A stretch of 64,000 bases of DNA. Source: Russula earlei (Eukaryota > Basidiomycota > Agaricomycetes > Russulales > Russulaceae). Of this stretch, positions 1-11,304 are shown in pieces. The DNA is taken from contig JAGFNK010000006.1 in the NCBI GenBank assembly GCA_025769875.1, positions 248,001-312,000 of the forward strand. The letters are read 5' to 3'. Both the position numbers and the translations under genes were made by a program. The first letter of the stretch is position 1. Each line of letters opens with the position of its first letter. The notes below the pieces were generated by a model that worked only from the letters and a program-made list of their open reading frames with translations, did not search any database and had not been told where the DNA came from.

Positions 1-1751
1 CATCATTGCACTGGCGTTCATGCTGTTCATGGCAGCCATGCCGCCCATCTGGGCAAACATGCGCGTATACAACGCCGCTAGCGCCTGCGCATCGAATGGA
101 GTATTCCCGGCCATGGCTTGCATGTTTGGCATGGGAGTATTCTGGTTAAAATTCGCGTTGGTGTAGCCTGCACCGCGCCCTGTCCCGGTGCCGGTGCCGG
201 TACCGGTACTTTCAAAGTGATCACGCTGTGAACGAGGCTGAGCGAGCTTGACGTCAATCTAACACAGCTCTGTCAGAAAGTAGAATGCGACATCGGGGAT
301 GGTGGAACCGACCAGTTTCCCATCAATCTCAAGATTTCCGAAACCAAGGAAAGGGGTGACGTCAGTGTCTTCGAAGGAGACAAAGCCAAATCCCTTGCTG
401 CGTCCGGTCTCGCGATCCAGCATGACTGTGGAATCGACAACTTTACCAAACTGCGAGAAAAATTCGCGCATCGACTCGGAAGTAACACTTCCTGCGAGAC
501 CACCGATGAAGAGTTTGGTAGCGCGCTGGTGTTCCTGGCGAGGGATAGCACGCTTGGGATCTATCTGATAAGCGGATAAGACGCTTGGTAGTCCTTTCTG
601 GCAACGTAGACCGAACGTACAATCTTTCCATCCAGGAAGTGCTCGCGTACCATGACCGCGTTGACGGACGCCGGATCGTCGAAAGTGAGGAACGCAAAGC
701 ATCTTGAGCGCCCCGTCGAGTCCCGCATGATGGTACAGGCATCCACTTTGCCAAACTGGGTGAAGTATTTTCTGAGCGAGTCTGGTGTAACAAACTAATT
801 TAGTGCTACTCAAACTACGGGAAACAGGGCACGACCGAGTACCGTCTGTAGTATCCCAATTTAGCCCTCCGATGAACATTTTGCTGCGCGTTCGCGTTAT
901 TCAGAGCACAATTTCGGGTAGTGTGGCGACGGCAAGGGACGAGGAAGGGACCGTTGTCGATGCGATGGAGGGGGGAAATGCAGAGATAGTTATTAGTATC
1001 GGTAGCCTAAACATCAAGTCATGACAAGGGAGAGGATTTAGAGCGACTGTACTGTGGACACGCTGTCTTTGTGCTAGCCTAGCTTAGACGGCTTACGCTA
1101 GTTCGACGGAAGAGCTAGTCGTAGCCTAGAGACAGGTGTTCGTGGATAGGCGCTAAGCGACATCTAATCGCGTTTGGCTACGACTGGGGATAGCCAGCCC
1201 CCATTGCCCGTCATACAGTAAGTCCACCGACAGCCACCCAACAGCAGATGGACCCTGCGCGGAATATCAGTGGGAGGATAGACAGCTTCACTCACCCTTC
1301 ATCTTTCATTTCGGAGGGTCGAACAGACCGTTCCTCAACTGCCACGCCGTGGTAGGAGCTACGTCCCGGTCCACGGTCATCGGTGTTGGATTCCTGATAC
1401 GTTGGGATTTGTTGTGGTGCGTTGATGACTGGCGGCGGCGCGGGTCGCTCCGCAGCGGACGATGGAGGCTCAGTCCAAGAGGCAATGGGAGTAGGAGAAG
1501 CGGCTGCGGGTGTTCTTGTTGGCGCTACGGTGACACCTTTCGCCGCAGGTTCTGCAGCCGGATTTGGTGAGTCGTGTTCAGGGGAAAAAGAATTTTTCTG
1601 AGGTTCCACGTGAGCGTTTTCGGTTGTTGGATCAAGACTCAGGTCCTCCGTGCCATAGAGATCTACGGGAAAAAAAAAATATGGAATACGAAAAACGAAG
1701 GAGGGACACAAAGTGATTACCGCCATAGAGATCTGCGTCAAGCTCCGACAT
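1..1751 (-). CDS. HRP1: Hrp1/Nab4-type RNA-binding protein with two RRMs (3' end outside window)
   Basis: Nuclear RNA-binding protein of the Hrp1/Nab4 family, which binds UA-rich enhancer elements in pre-mRNA as part of cleavage factor I and shuttles with mRNA. The start codon at 1749-1751 opens a short exon (MSELDADLYG) whose splice to the next exon gives the family's DLYGDLYGTED start. A Pro/Ser/Thr-rich linker follows. RRM1 has RNP2 KMFIGGLNWDTTD and RNP1 RCFAFLTF; RRM2 has RNP2 KLFIGGL and RNP1 KGFGFVSF. After RRM2 the typical IDVKLAQPRSQRDHFES continues into a Gly/Asn/Met-rich tail that leaves the window. At least four introns are visible, including ones inside both RRM regions. The RRMs and linker motifs are directly visible; the assignment to HRP1 rather than another hnRNP rests on family knowledge and is fairly firm. 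Confidence 0.88.
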
Positions 1752-2485
1752 CGCGAAAGTGGGAGGTGGTGGTACAGGAGAGAGAGAGAGCGGAGCGCCA
1801 CCAACTCTGCGAGCTCCGGCATTTCACGTCGAGGCGGTTCCCACGCATGCTTAGTCAGGTTCATTTGATTCGTGCACGTCTCTTCGCTTTCCTCCTCGGC
1901 ACTCGCCTTGGTGGCGTTCTCTGGCGTTGAACAGCTCTTTACGTAGACGCTCGGGGACTGCTTCAAGGCGCTCCTTTTTGTCTTCTTTACATAAATCTTA
2001 GCGCATCGGACAAGGGCTTTTCAAAGTCAGTCACTGTCCTAACCGAGTCACACATGATGCGCCCTTGACGTCGTGTTACCGGACTGGCGCCTAACACACC
2101 CCACGCGCTCAACGTACAGCGGTGACAGGGTTCTGGGGTTCTTATGAATTGGTCGTGGTCCTTAAATTCAGGGTGGAGTAAATATCCCACATCGTGGGAT
2201 TGTTTCTGTGATCGTATCGTTGCCTCTATTATTGATGGATAAGCAGAACTGCAATACTCTGCTTCTCATCCTCTGGTCGATGCAACAGAACTACATTTAG
2301 TGTCCTACAAGCAACGCAGTATACATTGTAGGCAAAACGTGCCAAATCATGTTTAGCATATTTGAACGTCAAAAGGTCCATTGAGCGTACGCTCGAGCGG
2401 TCTTCAAGCATCAGCATAAGTAGCCCAAGCGTAGCACTGGGGATTGACGTTACTCTCATACCCAAAACGGAGACGTTGCAGAATC

Positions 2486-4869
2486 TCAAGCGCTCGTCCT
2501 GAAGCCCATTAAATATTCCATTATTTGGAGGGATGCCTGCACGGATGAATGACATTGTCTCTTCCTCAACGTCAAGCGCACCACTTACGACGGGTGACCA
2601 TTCCGGCACCCTGTGTCGGTCCGCATGGTCAGCCCCTGAGTATCGAGACATTAAGCGTGGTTGGTAGCTTACATGTGCCCCGCAAGTGAGATCTCGATAT
2701 ACGTCAATCCGCGCTCGGATTGCTTTATGCCCAATGCTCCAACACCATCGACGATGAACGAGTCTTCGACGATCGGGTTTTGGAAGCCCTGCTTCTCGTG
2801 CCCTGTTTACAGTGATCAAGCTGACTGGAAAGGACACATGTCGCATGATACTCACAAGTCATGCTAATAACAGAAACAAGGTAAAGCTCAATACGATCAT
2901 CGACGTAGGCTGCGTAGCGCTCACTTCTGGAGAACTGCGCGTGCGCCCTCAGCGATCAGGATGAAGTCGCCAAGGCCGTGCACAATCACTGATCGCGTGC
3001 TCTTCTCGATAACATTCGGGAGGACCGTGAGTGCTGGTGGGAGGCTCGCATCACCTTTCGGAAACACATTGACATCGGTACACAGCGTCCAGTTAACATC
3101 AGGAGGTGCGTGAATCGCCGCCTTGACATCCGGACGATCGAAGTACAAGGGAGACACCTGAGTCTGGGTAAATGACCCTCTACGAAGGAGAGTTTGAGTG
3201 AGAATCGTGGAGCGTGTGAGAGCTAGGGCATACGGAAAACCTAGCACATCCCACAGGATTGGCCACTTTAAACACAGCGTCAGGGAAGCGTGAACGTGGA
3301 CTACAGCCGAGTGCTGACCGTGTCAAAGATTCGATAGATATTAAAGGCAGGATTCACAATCAGTGCCGCATTGAAGATCTCATCCCAAACATCGCAGCCA
3401 GTATCAGCCGTGGTTGAGTTACCGGGAAGAGGAAGTGGTCCTTGAGGCGGGTACGTGACATACTTGTCCATGTAGCCCGTATAATGGCACTCTTTCGCGA
3501 CGTCGTCTAGATGCCGGAGAAATGTTTCACTGCACCCAACTCAATTGTGATAGGATGGAACGAGTGGAGAATGACAGACTTGAAAGCGAAGACGTGCTTA
3601 TACTTGTGCACGAAGGCGACAGCGGGAACCTGACTTTGAAGAACGTCCCAGCCGAGTACGGCTACGTTCAAGCCAAGAATGAGCGAAAATGTTTAGTCGA
3701 ACCTCAAGATAAGCTCACGATCGTTGATCCAGATACCCTGCAAATCCAAGTCGAGTGTTGACCTTGTCGTCTGCTCGTAGATGAAGTTGGCAATGTCTGG
3801 GTACATCGTCAGCCCAAGTCCCGTGATTTAGGGATGTTTGCTTACACGGCACATACATTCCCGCGTACTGCCTTGATGCTGTGAAAACTGATCCGGCGAA
3901 CGTGGAAGACAGGTACGTACACTCTCGCCAGTGAGATAGAATTTCTTCCCTTTGAGTTCTTCGAAAATTTCCAAGAACTGTTGCAAAAACCCTACAAGCT
4001 GTTCGGCAACATCATTCTCATCCTGCCATGATCCTGAGCATGAACACAACATCATGAAGCTGTGTACATCGCTCACCTTGGCATTCGGCACGCCTTGAGT
4101 GAAGCCGGTGCCAACGGGTTGTTCGACGTATAGGATACTGGAGAGATTGGTCCAGCTCCATTGATTTCGAGTGGGTAAAGCCTGGCCATGTGACCAGGTA
4201 ACGGGCTGAGGTGTGTCAGGTGTGGCCCTTGATAGTTAGTTTGAAGAAGCGTACGCCATTCTCCTCAAAGGCACCCTCCAATGACGAGCAACCAGGACCT
4301 CCGTTGGTCCTCGAAGATTCGGGGTTCAAATGGGGCTCGTACAAAGCCCGAATCAACAACATACCAGAAAATGAGATCGTCGAGACATCCTTCCGGACCG
4401 GGAGGGAAGAACCAAAAGAAGAGCTGAGCAATGAGTAAGACCAAGCTGCACTTGCTCGTCCCAATAGCTGCACCTTTCTAGTCTCATATAGCGAACTGCT
4501 GATGGGAATTAGGCCCGCCCACGATGGGCCGATATCGAAGTTGACGAAAGGAAGGGACGTCCCATCCACGTAAAACTCTGTTGGGACATGGGACGGGGAG
4601 ACGGGGAGGACGGGTGCCCTGGCATACGCACGGGAAGCTTTTGGGTTTGAGAATGTGATGTTTTTCACGCCTGGAAGGGTGACTGTGTCCGGGGCACGAC
4701 GCGCGTTGTGTGCACCTCTGCTACCGCGGGCGGACTGCTCCCAGCGCTGCACTGCTTCGAAGCGTTTGGCGCTCAAGTAGGCTGGGGAGGTGTCGCGGGC
4801 AGCTACGAGGGTGGACAAGGAAAGGAGAGCGAGGAGAGCGAGTGGATAGCTGAGATGGGCCATGGCCAT
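2486..4869 (-). CDS. Secreted serine carboxypeptidase (peptidase family S10)
   Basis: Serine-type carboxypeptidase that removes C-terminal residues from peptides in the secretory pathway, vacuole or outside the cell. The N-terminus (MAMAHLSYPLALLALLSLS, then TLVAARD) is a clear signal peptide. Spliced exons give the S10 motifs in order: NGGPGCSSLEG, then LTGES joined across an intron to YAGMYVPYIANFIYEQ (nucleophile Ser in GESYAG), and near the C-terminus AGHM joined across an intron to VPEWSPV, holding the catalytic His. The last exon reads ASLQIMEYLMGFRTSA and stops at 2486-2488. The central exon around 2921-3247 carries the region that usually holds the catalytic Asp. About eight short introns interrupt the gene. 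Intron edges in the middle (3250-3800) were not all resolved. No substrate class can be inferred. Confidence 0.88.
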
Positions 4870-5134
4870 GGCTGGCCCGCACGGCGGACATGAGTGGACT
4901 TATAAGCAAGGCTTCCATACATATGGCACGTCCTATGCCATACTCGGTTGCGCCACCATACCCATCAGTGGCGTCGCTGTTCGTAGTGACTGAGTGGTCG
5001 GGTCGTGGCACCGAGAAACGTAGAACTTACGTTTCGAGCAAAGCATGGGCTCGTTTCTATTTCTACCTGCTGTCTAGACTCGCGTAACTACTTGCTTCCT
5101 GTCGTGCCTCCCAATCCCGCGGTCGTTACCGTGA

Positions 5135-6273
5135 TCATCCATTACGTCGAGAAGCCAGAGAGGGGATGACGCATTCTTGCACAAAGTACTCGTGAAACCG
5201 ATCGTCATCGGTGAGCTCAGGGTGGAACGTCGTCAGCAAGTGCCGGCCTTGACGCAGCGCGACCACCGTTTGCGCAGCGGAGACGTCACCGCCGCCGTCC
5301 GGAAGGGAGGACGGGAGCAACGAGCGCGAGATGCGAGAAAGGACTTTGATGGGCTGTTGTTGGGAGTCGTGCGCCGCTTCGATCAGTTCCGCGATAACCT
5401 TTTTTTTTTTTGGTGCGAAGCAAACGAAACGCGACGATGAGCCATTGTCCCCATTGTCCATAGGGGGATGGAGAAGGGTGGGGCAGCGAACGCCGCGGGG
5501 AGGGACGGAGCACGGGACTCACAGGCGCGCGAATGAAAACACCCGTAAAGGGCACCTCGGCGTTTCGCAGGCCGCTCACCTCGAGAGGGGCTTCGAACGA
5601 TTCGACCTGTAGCATTTTGGGGGTCAGAAAAATTGGGCATTACAACGCACTTCTTTTAACCCCTTCCCCCCTCGTGCCCTTTGCACGCGTAACGCAGAGA
5701 TGAACGCAAACGCAACAAACGCACCTGCGATCCCCAGCCGTTCCTCGTGATCTCGACCGACACGCCGTGGAGGAGCTCCTGACCGCCCCTCTTCGGGTTC
5801 GATACGGCCTGCGCGAGGAGTATCGCGCCGGCGCAGGTCCCCCAGACCGGCTTCGCCCCGACGAACTCCCTGAGCGGCTCCATCATCCCGGAAAGGCGCG
5901 CGAGCAGCGCGATCGTGGTCGATTCTGCGGCAAAAAGCCCCAAGTCAGAGTCGTGAACCGTGCAAAGCGCCCGAGAAGCCGGGAGGAGGATGAACGACGG
6001 GGGGCGATGGAACGGACCTCCGCCGGGTATGATCAATCCGTCGCACCGCCTCAGCTCTTCCGGGGTGCGCACTTGGACCACCTCTACGCGTCTCCTCCCC
6101 TTCGCCGAAAGCTTCTGCAACATCGCTTGGTGTTCCGCGAATGCACCCTGCATCGCTGTGTGTGGTCGGCGGGTCCACGTTAAATTTCCTGCCTGCGAAC
6201 GACGACATCGATGCTTGATTGACGCACCGAGAATGCCAATGACCAAGTCAGCGGCCAGTTGAGTATCTTGCAT
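5135..6273 (-). CDS. PDX2: Glutaminase subunit of pyridoxal 5'-phosphate synthase (PdxT/Sno family)
   Basis: Class I glutamine amidotransferase that releases ammonia from glutamine for the PdxS/Snz subunit in DXP-independent vitamin B6 synthesis. After splicing, the start reads [15 protein letters not shown], then [13 protein letters not shown], the conserved N-terminal strand and oxyanion region. It continues with LIIPGG spliced to [11 protein letters not shown], then [14 protein letters not shown] with the nucleophile Cys, and ends with [12 protein letters not shown], holding the catalytic His-Glu pair. All catalytic residues are present. Introns interrupt the gene after GIL, after IPGG and twice downstream; a poly-T tract at 5400-5411 lies in one of them. 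The 5' part of this gene is duplicated at 8697-9020. It shares a roughly 970-base intergenic region with the HARBI1-like gene on the other strand. The partner synthase subunit is not in this window. Confidence 0.9.
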
Positions 6274-7240
6274 GGTAAACTAAATCGGTCAAGAGTGCAT
6301 CTCCCGCGATCCCTCCTGGAGCGGAACTGCCGCTCTGATCCGTGCGTGATAATATCAAATCGATTGAAGTTTTTGATTGAACGAGTCACGCACGACTCCT
6401 TCGCCAATCTTTGCCCCCTTCTTCAACACCACTCATTTCATCCTCGCCCTCTCACCGGCAGCCTCTCTTCCCAGACGTCCTCGACGTCACCGTCCTCGCC
6501 GCTTCGAGGGGGGAGTCCAACCCCTCCTTTTTCAGCAGACTTGTCGCCCCACCCTCTCGCCCTGCGCTGATTCTTTCATGCCCCATCGCCTTTCCTTCAT
6601 CGTGTTCTCGCTCGTCGTCGACTTCCTTTCATCCCTTGTTGACGGCTTTTCAACGTCTCCCCAAGATCCGTGTCCTCACCGTCGTCGCGCCGTCGCGTAC
6701 GGGTCCTGACGCACTCATCCCCGTCGCTGTCGTCATCTCTCGTTGGACGCGAGGGCTCCGGGCTCTCAACTGTCCTCGCCATGCCGCCGCCATCTCACAG
6801 ACTCGTAGTCGGAGGGATCAGGTTTCTTTAGACCGGAACGATACGTCCATATGATTGATTCAGCTTCTTCCTCTACTTTCCGCTTTCATCTTTCTGCTTG
6901 TCACTGTACCTCCAGGCTCGTTACGGCTCCCTCATCTTTCGATACTCGTAGGACAGTTTTATTAGTCTCGGAATTTGTATATGATAAATAAAGCAGTTCA
7001 TTGCCTCCTTGAAAGTAGTGGTCTTCCGCATCTCTGTTCAAGAAATCGCGAGGCACAAAGGTCCTTGGCACATCCGCGTTTCGCGTTCCCGTTCCCGTTC
7101 CCGCTGGGCTGGGATCGCTCTCTCCTCTCCTCTCTCTCGGGTCCGGTACCAGCCGCACGTCCTCACGCGCGTTTTCAAACCACATTACACCGCTGTGCCC
7201 TTTTTCGACTGATCCCTCCCTTGCATTTCATCCTGATACC
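6274..7240. promoter_or_regulatory. Divergent intergenic region between B6 glutaminase and HARBI1-like gene
   Basis: About 970 bases without a convincing gene, rich in CT tracts, serving as upstream region for the glutaminase gene on the left and the HARBI1-like gene on the right. An AT-rich stretch near 6977-6992 (TATATGATAAATAAAG) lies at the place where unit B has a proper TATATAAA box and may be its degraded counterpart. No further conserved sites were recognised. Confidence 0.4.
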
Positions 7241-8559
7241 ATGTCTGATCAAGAGCGCCAAGAGGACAACCAACCAGAACAGCAGCAACCCGACACCCAG
7301 GCAGTAGTGCCACTACCACCATACACTCAGGCCCTTATTCAGGCTGCTCAAGAGCTGGCTCGCCTTGGCAAAGAATTTGTTTTCAAACCCTGCTTCTCTG
7401 GGGAAAACTGGGTGCTGGACCTACTCGACGACGAGGAGAATCCACACCGTATGCGGGATCAACTTGGCGTTCGTCGGGGCACCTTTATTATCCTCGTCAA
7501 GGCCCTTCGAGAGCTTGGTTTCCAGTCATCCGACCACATCTCAATCGAAGAGCAACTCTCAATTTTCCTTTACACCGCGGTCACAGGGTTGGCTAGCCCT
7601 CATGTCGCAGAGCGTTTTCGGCGGTCATCGAGCAGGATCACCAAGTGAGCATCGACGACATCTTTTCAAATCATCTCTAAACAATCCTCCCAGGTGTTTT
7701 AAACGGATCTTGCAAGCACTTGCCACCCCCCCCTTCTATACGACATACGTCCAGTCCCCCTGATGCCAATTCGCCCACTCCTCCCGAAATCCTTAATTCA
7801 CCCGACTTTCATCCTTTTTTCGACCATGCTCTAGGTGCTATAGGTGGCACCCACTTCAGATGCATCCCGTCCACTAGAGACAGAGCACCAACAAGCACCT
7901 GCCAGGGCGTGCTCACTCAAAACTGCATTGCCGCGTGTTCCTTCGATCTTCGCTTCACCTATTTTTTGTCTGGCTGGGAGGGATCCATGGCCGATTTGAC
8001 GCTTTTCAATGACGCCCACCAAACCGATCTCCCCATCCCAAGGGGGAAGTATTACCTTGCAGATGCTGGCTTTGCCACATCAGACGCGCTCCTTGTCCCT
8101 TATCAAAACGTGCATTACCCCGAATGGAATGAAGCCTACGACATGTATGCCATCTATTGTTCTATCAATTTTCTTGCTGATGTTCTTCCAAGTCCAGAAA
8201 ATTACAAGGAGTTGTTCAATCTGCGTCATGCATCTGCTCGCATCGTCATTGAGCGGATCTTCGGGATCCTCAAGCAGCGCTTTCGAATCCTGCAGTGTCC
8301 GCCAAAGTATGACCCAAGTATCCAAGCTCTCATTCCACCCGCACTTGCTGCGCTTCACAACTTCATCCGGCATTTCGATCCTAAAGAGATCCACGCTTAT
8401 GACAATGAGGTAATCGACCCCCTAATTGGACAACCTGACACTGCTAGGGCACTGGGAATAGGTCCAGATGAGAGGCACCGATCCTACAAGAGGCGAGGTA
8501 GGATTGCAGGTGAGATGTGGGAACAATATCGTGAGGATCATGCCATGGACACTGATTAG
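7241..8559 (+). CDS. HARBI1-like (PIF/Harbinger) transposase-derived protein, copy 1
   Basis: DDE_Tnp_4/HARBI1-type nuclease fold from the PIF/Harbinger superfamily. Exon 1 (7241-7644, MSDQERQEDNQ) holds the Gln-rich start and the helical N-terminal region, with RDQLGVRRGTFIILVKALRELGF and SIEEQLSIFLYT. After the intron come FDHALGAIGGTHFRC, YYLADAGFATSD and NLRHASARIVIERIFGILKQRF. The second Asp (LADAGF) and the Glu (VIERIFG) are present, but the first catalytic Asp of GA-I-DGTH is replaced by Gly. With the acceptor at 7693, one extra base near 7757 relative to copy 2 shifts the frame; an alternative acceptor there (gtccag) would restore it while skipping about 21 codons. A further 48-base in-frame intron probably lies near 8150-8198. 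No Harbinger terminal repeats were recognised. It may be a dead transposon or a co-opted host gene. Confidence 0.75.
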
Positions 8560-8717
8560 TTATTATACTGTGCATCTTGAATTACATCGCATCACATTGT
8601 CGCATAGCATTTATTTTACATCGTAGATACAGAGTTAAATCACAAACGGAAGGGGCTCCCATGCACTCATCCAAGCTAGCTAACCGAATCCACCCGACGA
8701 ACTTTTGAGCGGCTCCA

Positions 8718-9020
8718 TCATCCCGATTGTGATCGATTCTGCGGCAAAAGCCCCAAAGTAGGGGTAGTGTCAGGGTTGCGAAGCCGGGGAGGATGCGAGA
8801 CGGGCTGATCAGCTCCTGGAGTGCGCACTTGGACCACCTCTATACGTCTCTTCCCTTTCACCGAAAACTTCTGCAACATCGCTTGGTGTTCCGCGGATGC
8901 ACCCTGCAGCGCTGCGCGTGGTCGGCGATCCACGTAAAATTTCTTGCGAACGACGACATCAATGCTCAATTGTCGCGCCAAGAGTGCCAATGGCGGCCAA
9001 GTCAGCGGCCTGTTGAGCAT
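8718..9020 (-). pseudogene. Truncated copy of the B6 glutaminase 5' end
   Basis: Minus-strand fragment clearly related to the gene at 5135-6273: it retains [19 protein letters not shown] and [11 protein letters not shown], matching [19 protein letters not shown] and [11 protein letters not shown]. The first intron and its flanks are also recognisable. The reading frame is lost just after VRTPG, and everything coding for the catalytic Cys and His-Glu is absent. It was produced by the tandem duplication and cannot encode an amidotransferase. Confidence 0.85.
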
Positions 9021-9432
9021 CTTTCACGGTAAACTAAACTGATCAACCCTTTGGAGCGGAACTGCATCATGTCAAATCGAATCCGCACCTCTTGGGCACG
9101 GCAACGAGAGACATTATTTTTTTGGACGCAGAATTCGGTGGAGTCAGTCTTACCCCAGTCGCTCCCTTCTTCCACGCTCGTTTCATCATCGCCCTCTCAT
9201 CCTGCCAAACAACCTCACCGGCAGCCTCCCTCTTCCCAGACGTCTCGACTTCACCGTCACCGTCATCGCGCCATCGCGTACGGGTCCTGACGCACTCGTC
9301 CCCGTCGCTGTCGTCATCTCTCGTCGGCCAACGCCGTTATTGTCCTCGCCATGCCGCCGCCATCTCACAGACTTGTGATCGGAGGGATGAGGTTTCTTTG
9401 GGCTGGAACGATACCTCGTTTCCCTCTACTTG

Positions 9433-9484
9433 TGACGTCATCTCTTGGCTTCCCTTCAGGACAGGTTCGGTATTTGTATATAAA
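9433..9484 (+). promoter_or_regulatory. CRE-like palindrome and TATA box upstream of HARBI1-like copy 2
   Basis: A perfect TGACGTCA palindrome (9433-9440), the consensus for CREB/ATF bZIP factors, lies about 37 bases upstream of TATATAAA (9477-9484). The TATA box is about 200 bases before the ATG at 9688. The equivalent place in unit A lacks the palindrome and has a disrupted TATA. Function is inferred only from motif and position. Confidence 0.4.
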
Positions 9485-9687
9485 GCCTGTTCGTTGCCTC
9501 CTTGAACAATCCTCCCCATCTCTGAAACCGTCAAGTACGAAGGTCCTTAGCACGTCCGCGTCTCGCATTCCCGCTGGGATTGCCCTCTCCTCTCCTCTCT
9601 CTCACGTCCTCGCGCGTGTTCCCAAACCACGCTACACCGCTGCGCCCCTTGTCGACTGATCCCTCCCTTGTCTTTCATCCTGATACC

Positions 9688-10986
9688 ATGTCTGATCAAC
9701 AGAGAGAAGAGGACAACCAGTCAGAACAGCAGCAACCCGACACCCAGGCAGTAGTGTCACTTCATATTCAGGTCCTTGCTGTTAACCTGGCTCGCCTCGC
9801 CGATTTAACGGAGGCCGAAGACCTCATTCTCAAGGCCTCATGTTACACGTGTTCTTTCTCTGGAGAACGCTGGGTGCAGGACCTACTCAACCGTCCACAA
9901 CGTATTCGGAATGAGCTTGGCGTTCATCGGAGTACATTCATTGTCCTCGTCAAAGCCCTTCGGGTGCTTGGTTTCAAGCCATCTCGCCACGTTTCAATTG
10001 AAGAGCAACTCTCGATTTTCTTTACACCGCGGTCACAGGGTTTTCTAGCACTCGTGTTGGAGCGCGTTTTCGGCGGCCATCGGACACAATTGCCAAGTGA
10101 GTATTGACAACGTCTTTTTTAATCACCTCTAACAATTCTCCAGGTATTTTAAACCGGTTTTACAAGCACTTGCGACACCACCCTTCTACACAACATATGT
10201 GCGGCCCCCTGATGCCGATTCGCCCACTCCTCCCAAAATCCTAAAATCGCCCGAGTTTCATCCTTTTTTCGATCATGCTCTAGGTGCTATAGGTGGCACC
10301 CACTTCAGATGCATTGCGTCCACCAGAGACAGGCCACCAACAAGCACCTGCGAGGGCGTGCCCACTCAAAACTGCATTGCCGCGTGTTCCTTCGATCTTC
10401 GCTTTACCTATTTTTTGTCTGGCTGGGAGGGATCCATGGCCGATTTGACACTTTTCAATGACCCCCATCAAACCGATTTTTCCATCCCAAGGGGGAAGTA
10501 TCACCTTGCAGATGCTGGCTTTGTCTCATCAGATCCATTGCTTGTCCCTTATCAAAATGTGCAGTATCGTGCCAATGATGTGTAAGTGATTTATCTTTTT
10601 AATTAAATTTCTTGCTGACGTTCTTTCAAGTCCACAAAATGCCAAGGAGTTGTTCAATCTACGTCATGCATCTGCTCGCAACGTCATTGAGCGGATCTTT
10701 GGGATCCTCAAGCAGCGCTTTTGAATCCTGCAACTTCCACCAGAGTATGACACAAGTATCCAAGCTCTCGTTCCACCTGCACTTGCTGCACTTCACAACT
10801 TCATTCAGCATTTTGATCCGTTAGGGACTTACATGTAATGAGGCAATTGACCTCACAATTGGTCAACCTGACTCTGCCGGGGCACTGGGAATAGGTCCAG
10901 TGACACCTGATGAGAGCTGCCCAGCCAACAAGAGGCGAGATAGGATTGCGGATGAGATGTGGAATCAATATCAACACACCGAGTAG
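9688..10986 (+). pseudogene. HARBI1-like transposase-derived gene, copy 2 (decayed)
   Basis: Close relative of the gene at 7241-8559, starting MSDQQREEDNQSEQQQPDTQ. It keeps the first intron (acceptor near 10143), GAIGGTHFRC with the same Asp-to-Gly change, HLADAGFVSSD and NVIERIFGILKQRF. Damage seen: a one-base deletion after SIEEQLSIF relative to copy 1, and a TGA at 10722-10724 where copy 1 has CGA (KQRF-Arg). The intron near 10580-10629 still has GT...AG ends. Frame through the first exon 2 segment (YVRPPDADSPTPP) is the expected one, showing that copy 1 carries the insertion there. Not able to make a full-length protein. Confidence 0.8.
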
Positions 10987-11304
10987 TTACCATGCGTCAT
11001 AGATTACCTCGCATCGTTTTATCTTACATGGTAGATACAGAGTTGAATCACGAATGAAGGGGCTCCCGTTCACCCATCGAAGCCAGCTCATTCCGAATCC
11101 ACCTGCGAGTGAAATCACCATGAAGTTCACTCCTTAGACACACTCAACCCGTCCAAGACATTGGGTCAGCCAAGTGACCATTAACCTTTTGCACAGTCAT
11201 GTCCTCCCCATATCCCGAACACCTAGTGATACAGGAGAGAAAGAGTCCGAGTGAAAATACAAACAGTCTGTGGGCGGTAAAAATGCAGGTTCAAACCCCA
11301 ATCT

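Larger units (their letters stand above)
5859..8696. repeat. Tandem duplication, unit A
   Basis: Left copy of a direct tandem duplication of about 2.8 kb. It runs from inside the third coding segment of the B6 glutaminase gene (shared string cgacgaact...gagcggctcc), through the gene's 5' end and divergent promoter, across the HARBI1-like gene and its 3' flank (shared tagatacagagtt...aatcac...gaatccacc). Unit B begins where unit A ends, with no spacer that I could see. Boundaries are by eye and may be off by tens of bases. Confidence 0.8.
8697..11105. repeat. Tandem duplication, unit B
   Basis: Right copy of the tandem duplication. It contains a fragment of the B6 glutaminase 5' end (minus strand), the divergent promoter and a decayed HARBI1-like gene. 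It is shorter than unit A, mainly through deletions in the former glutaminase introns, the promoter and the transposase 3' part. The end is placed at the last shared string (gaatccacc) near 11105. Confidence 0.78.
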
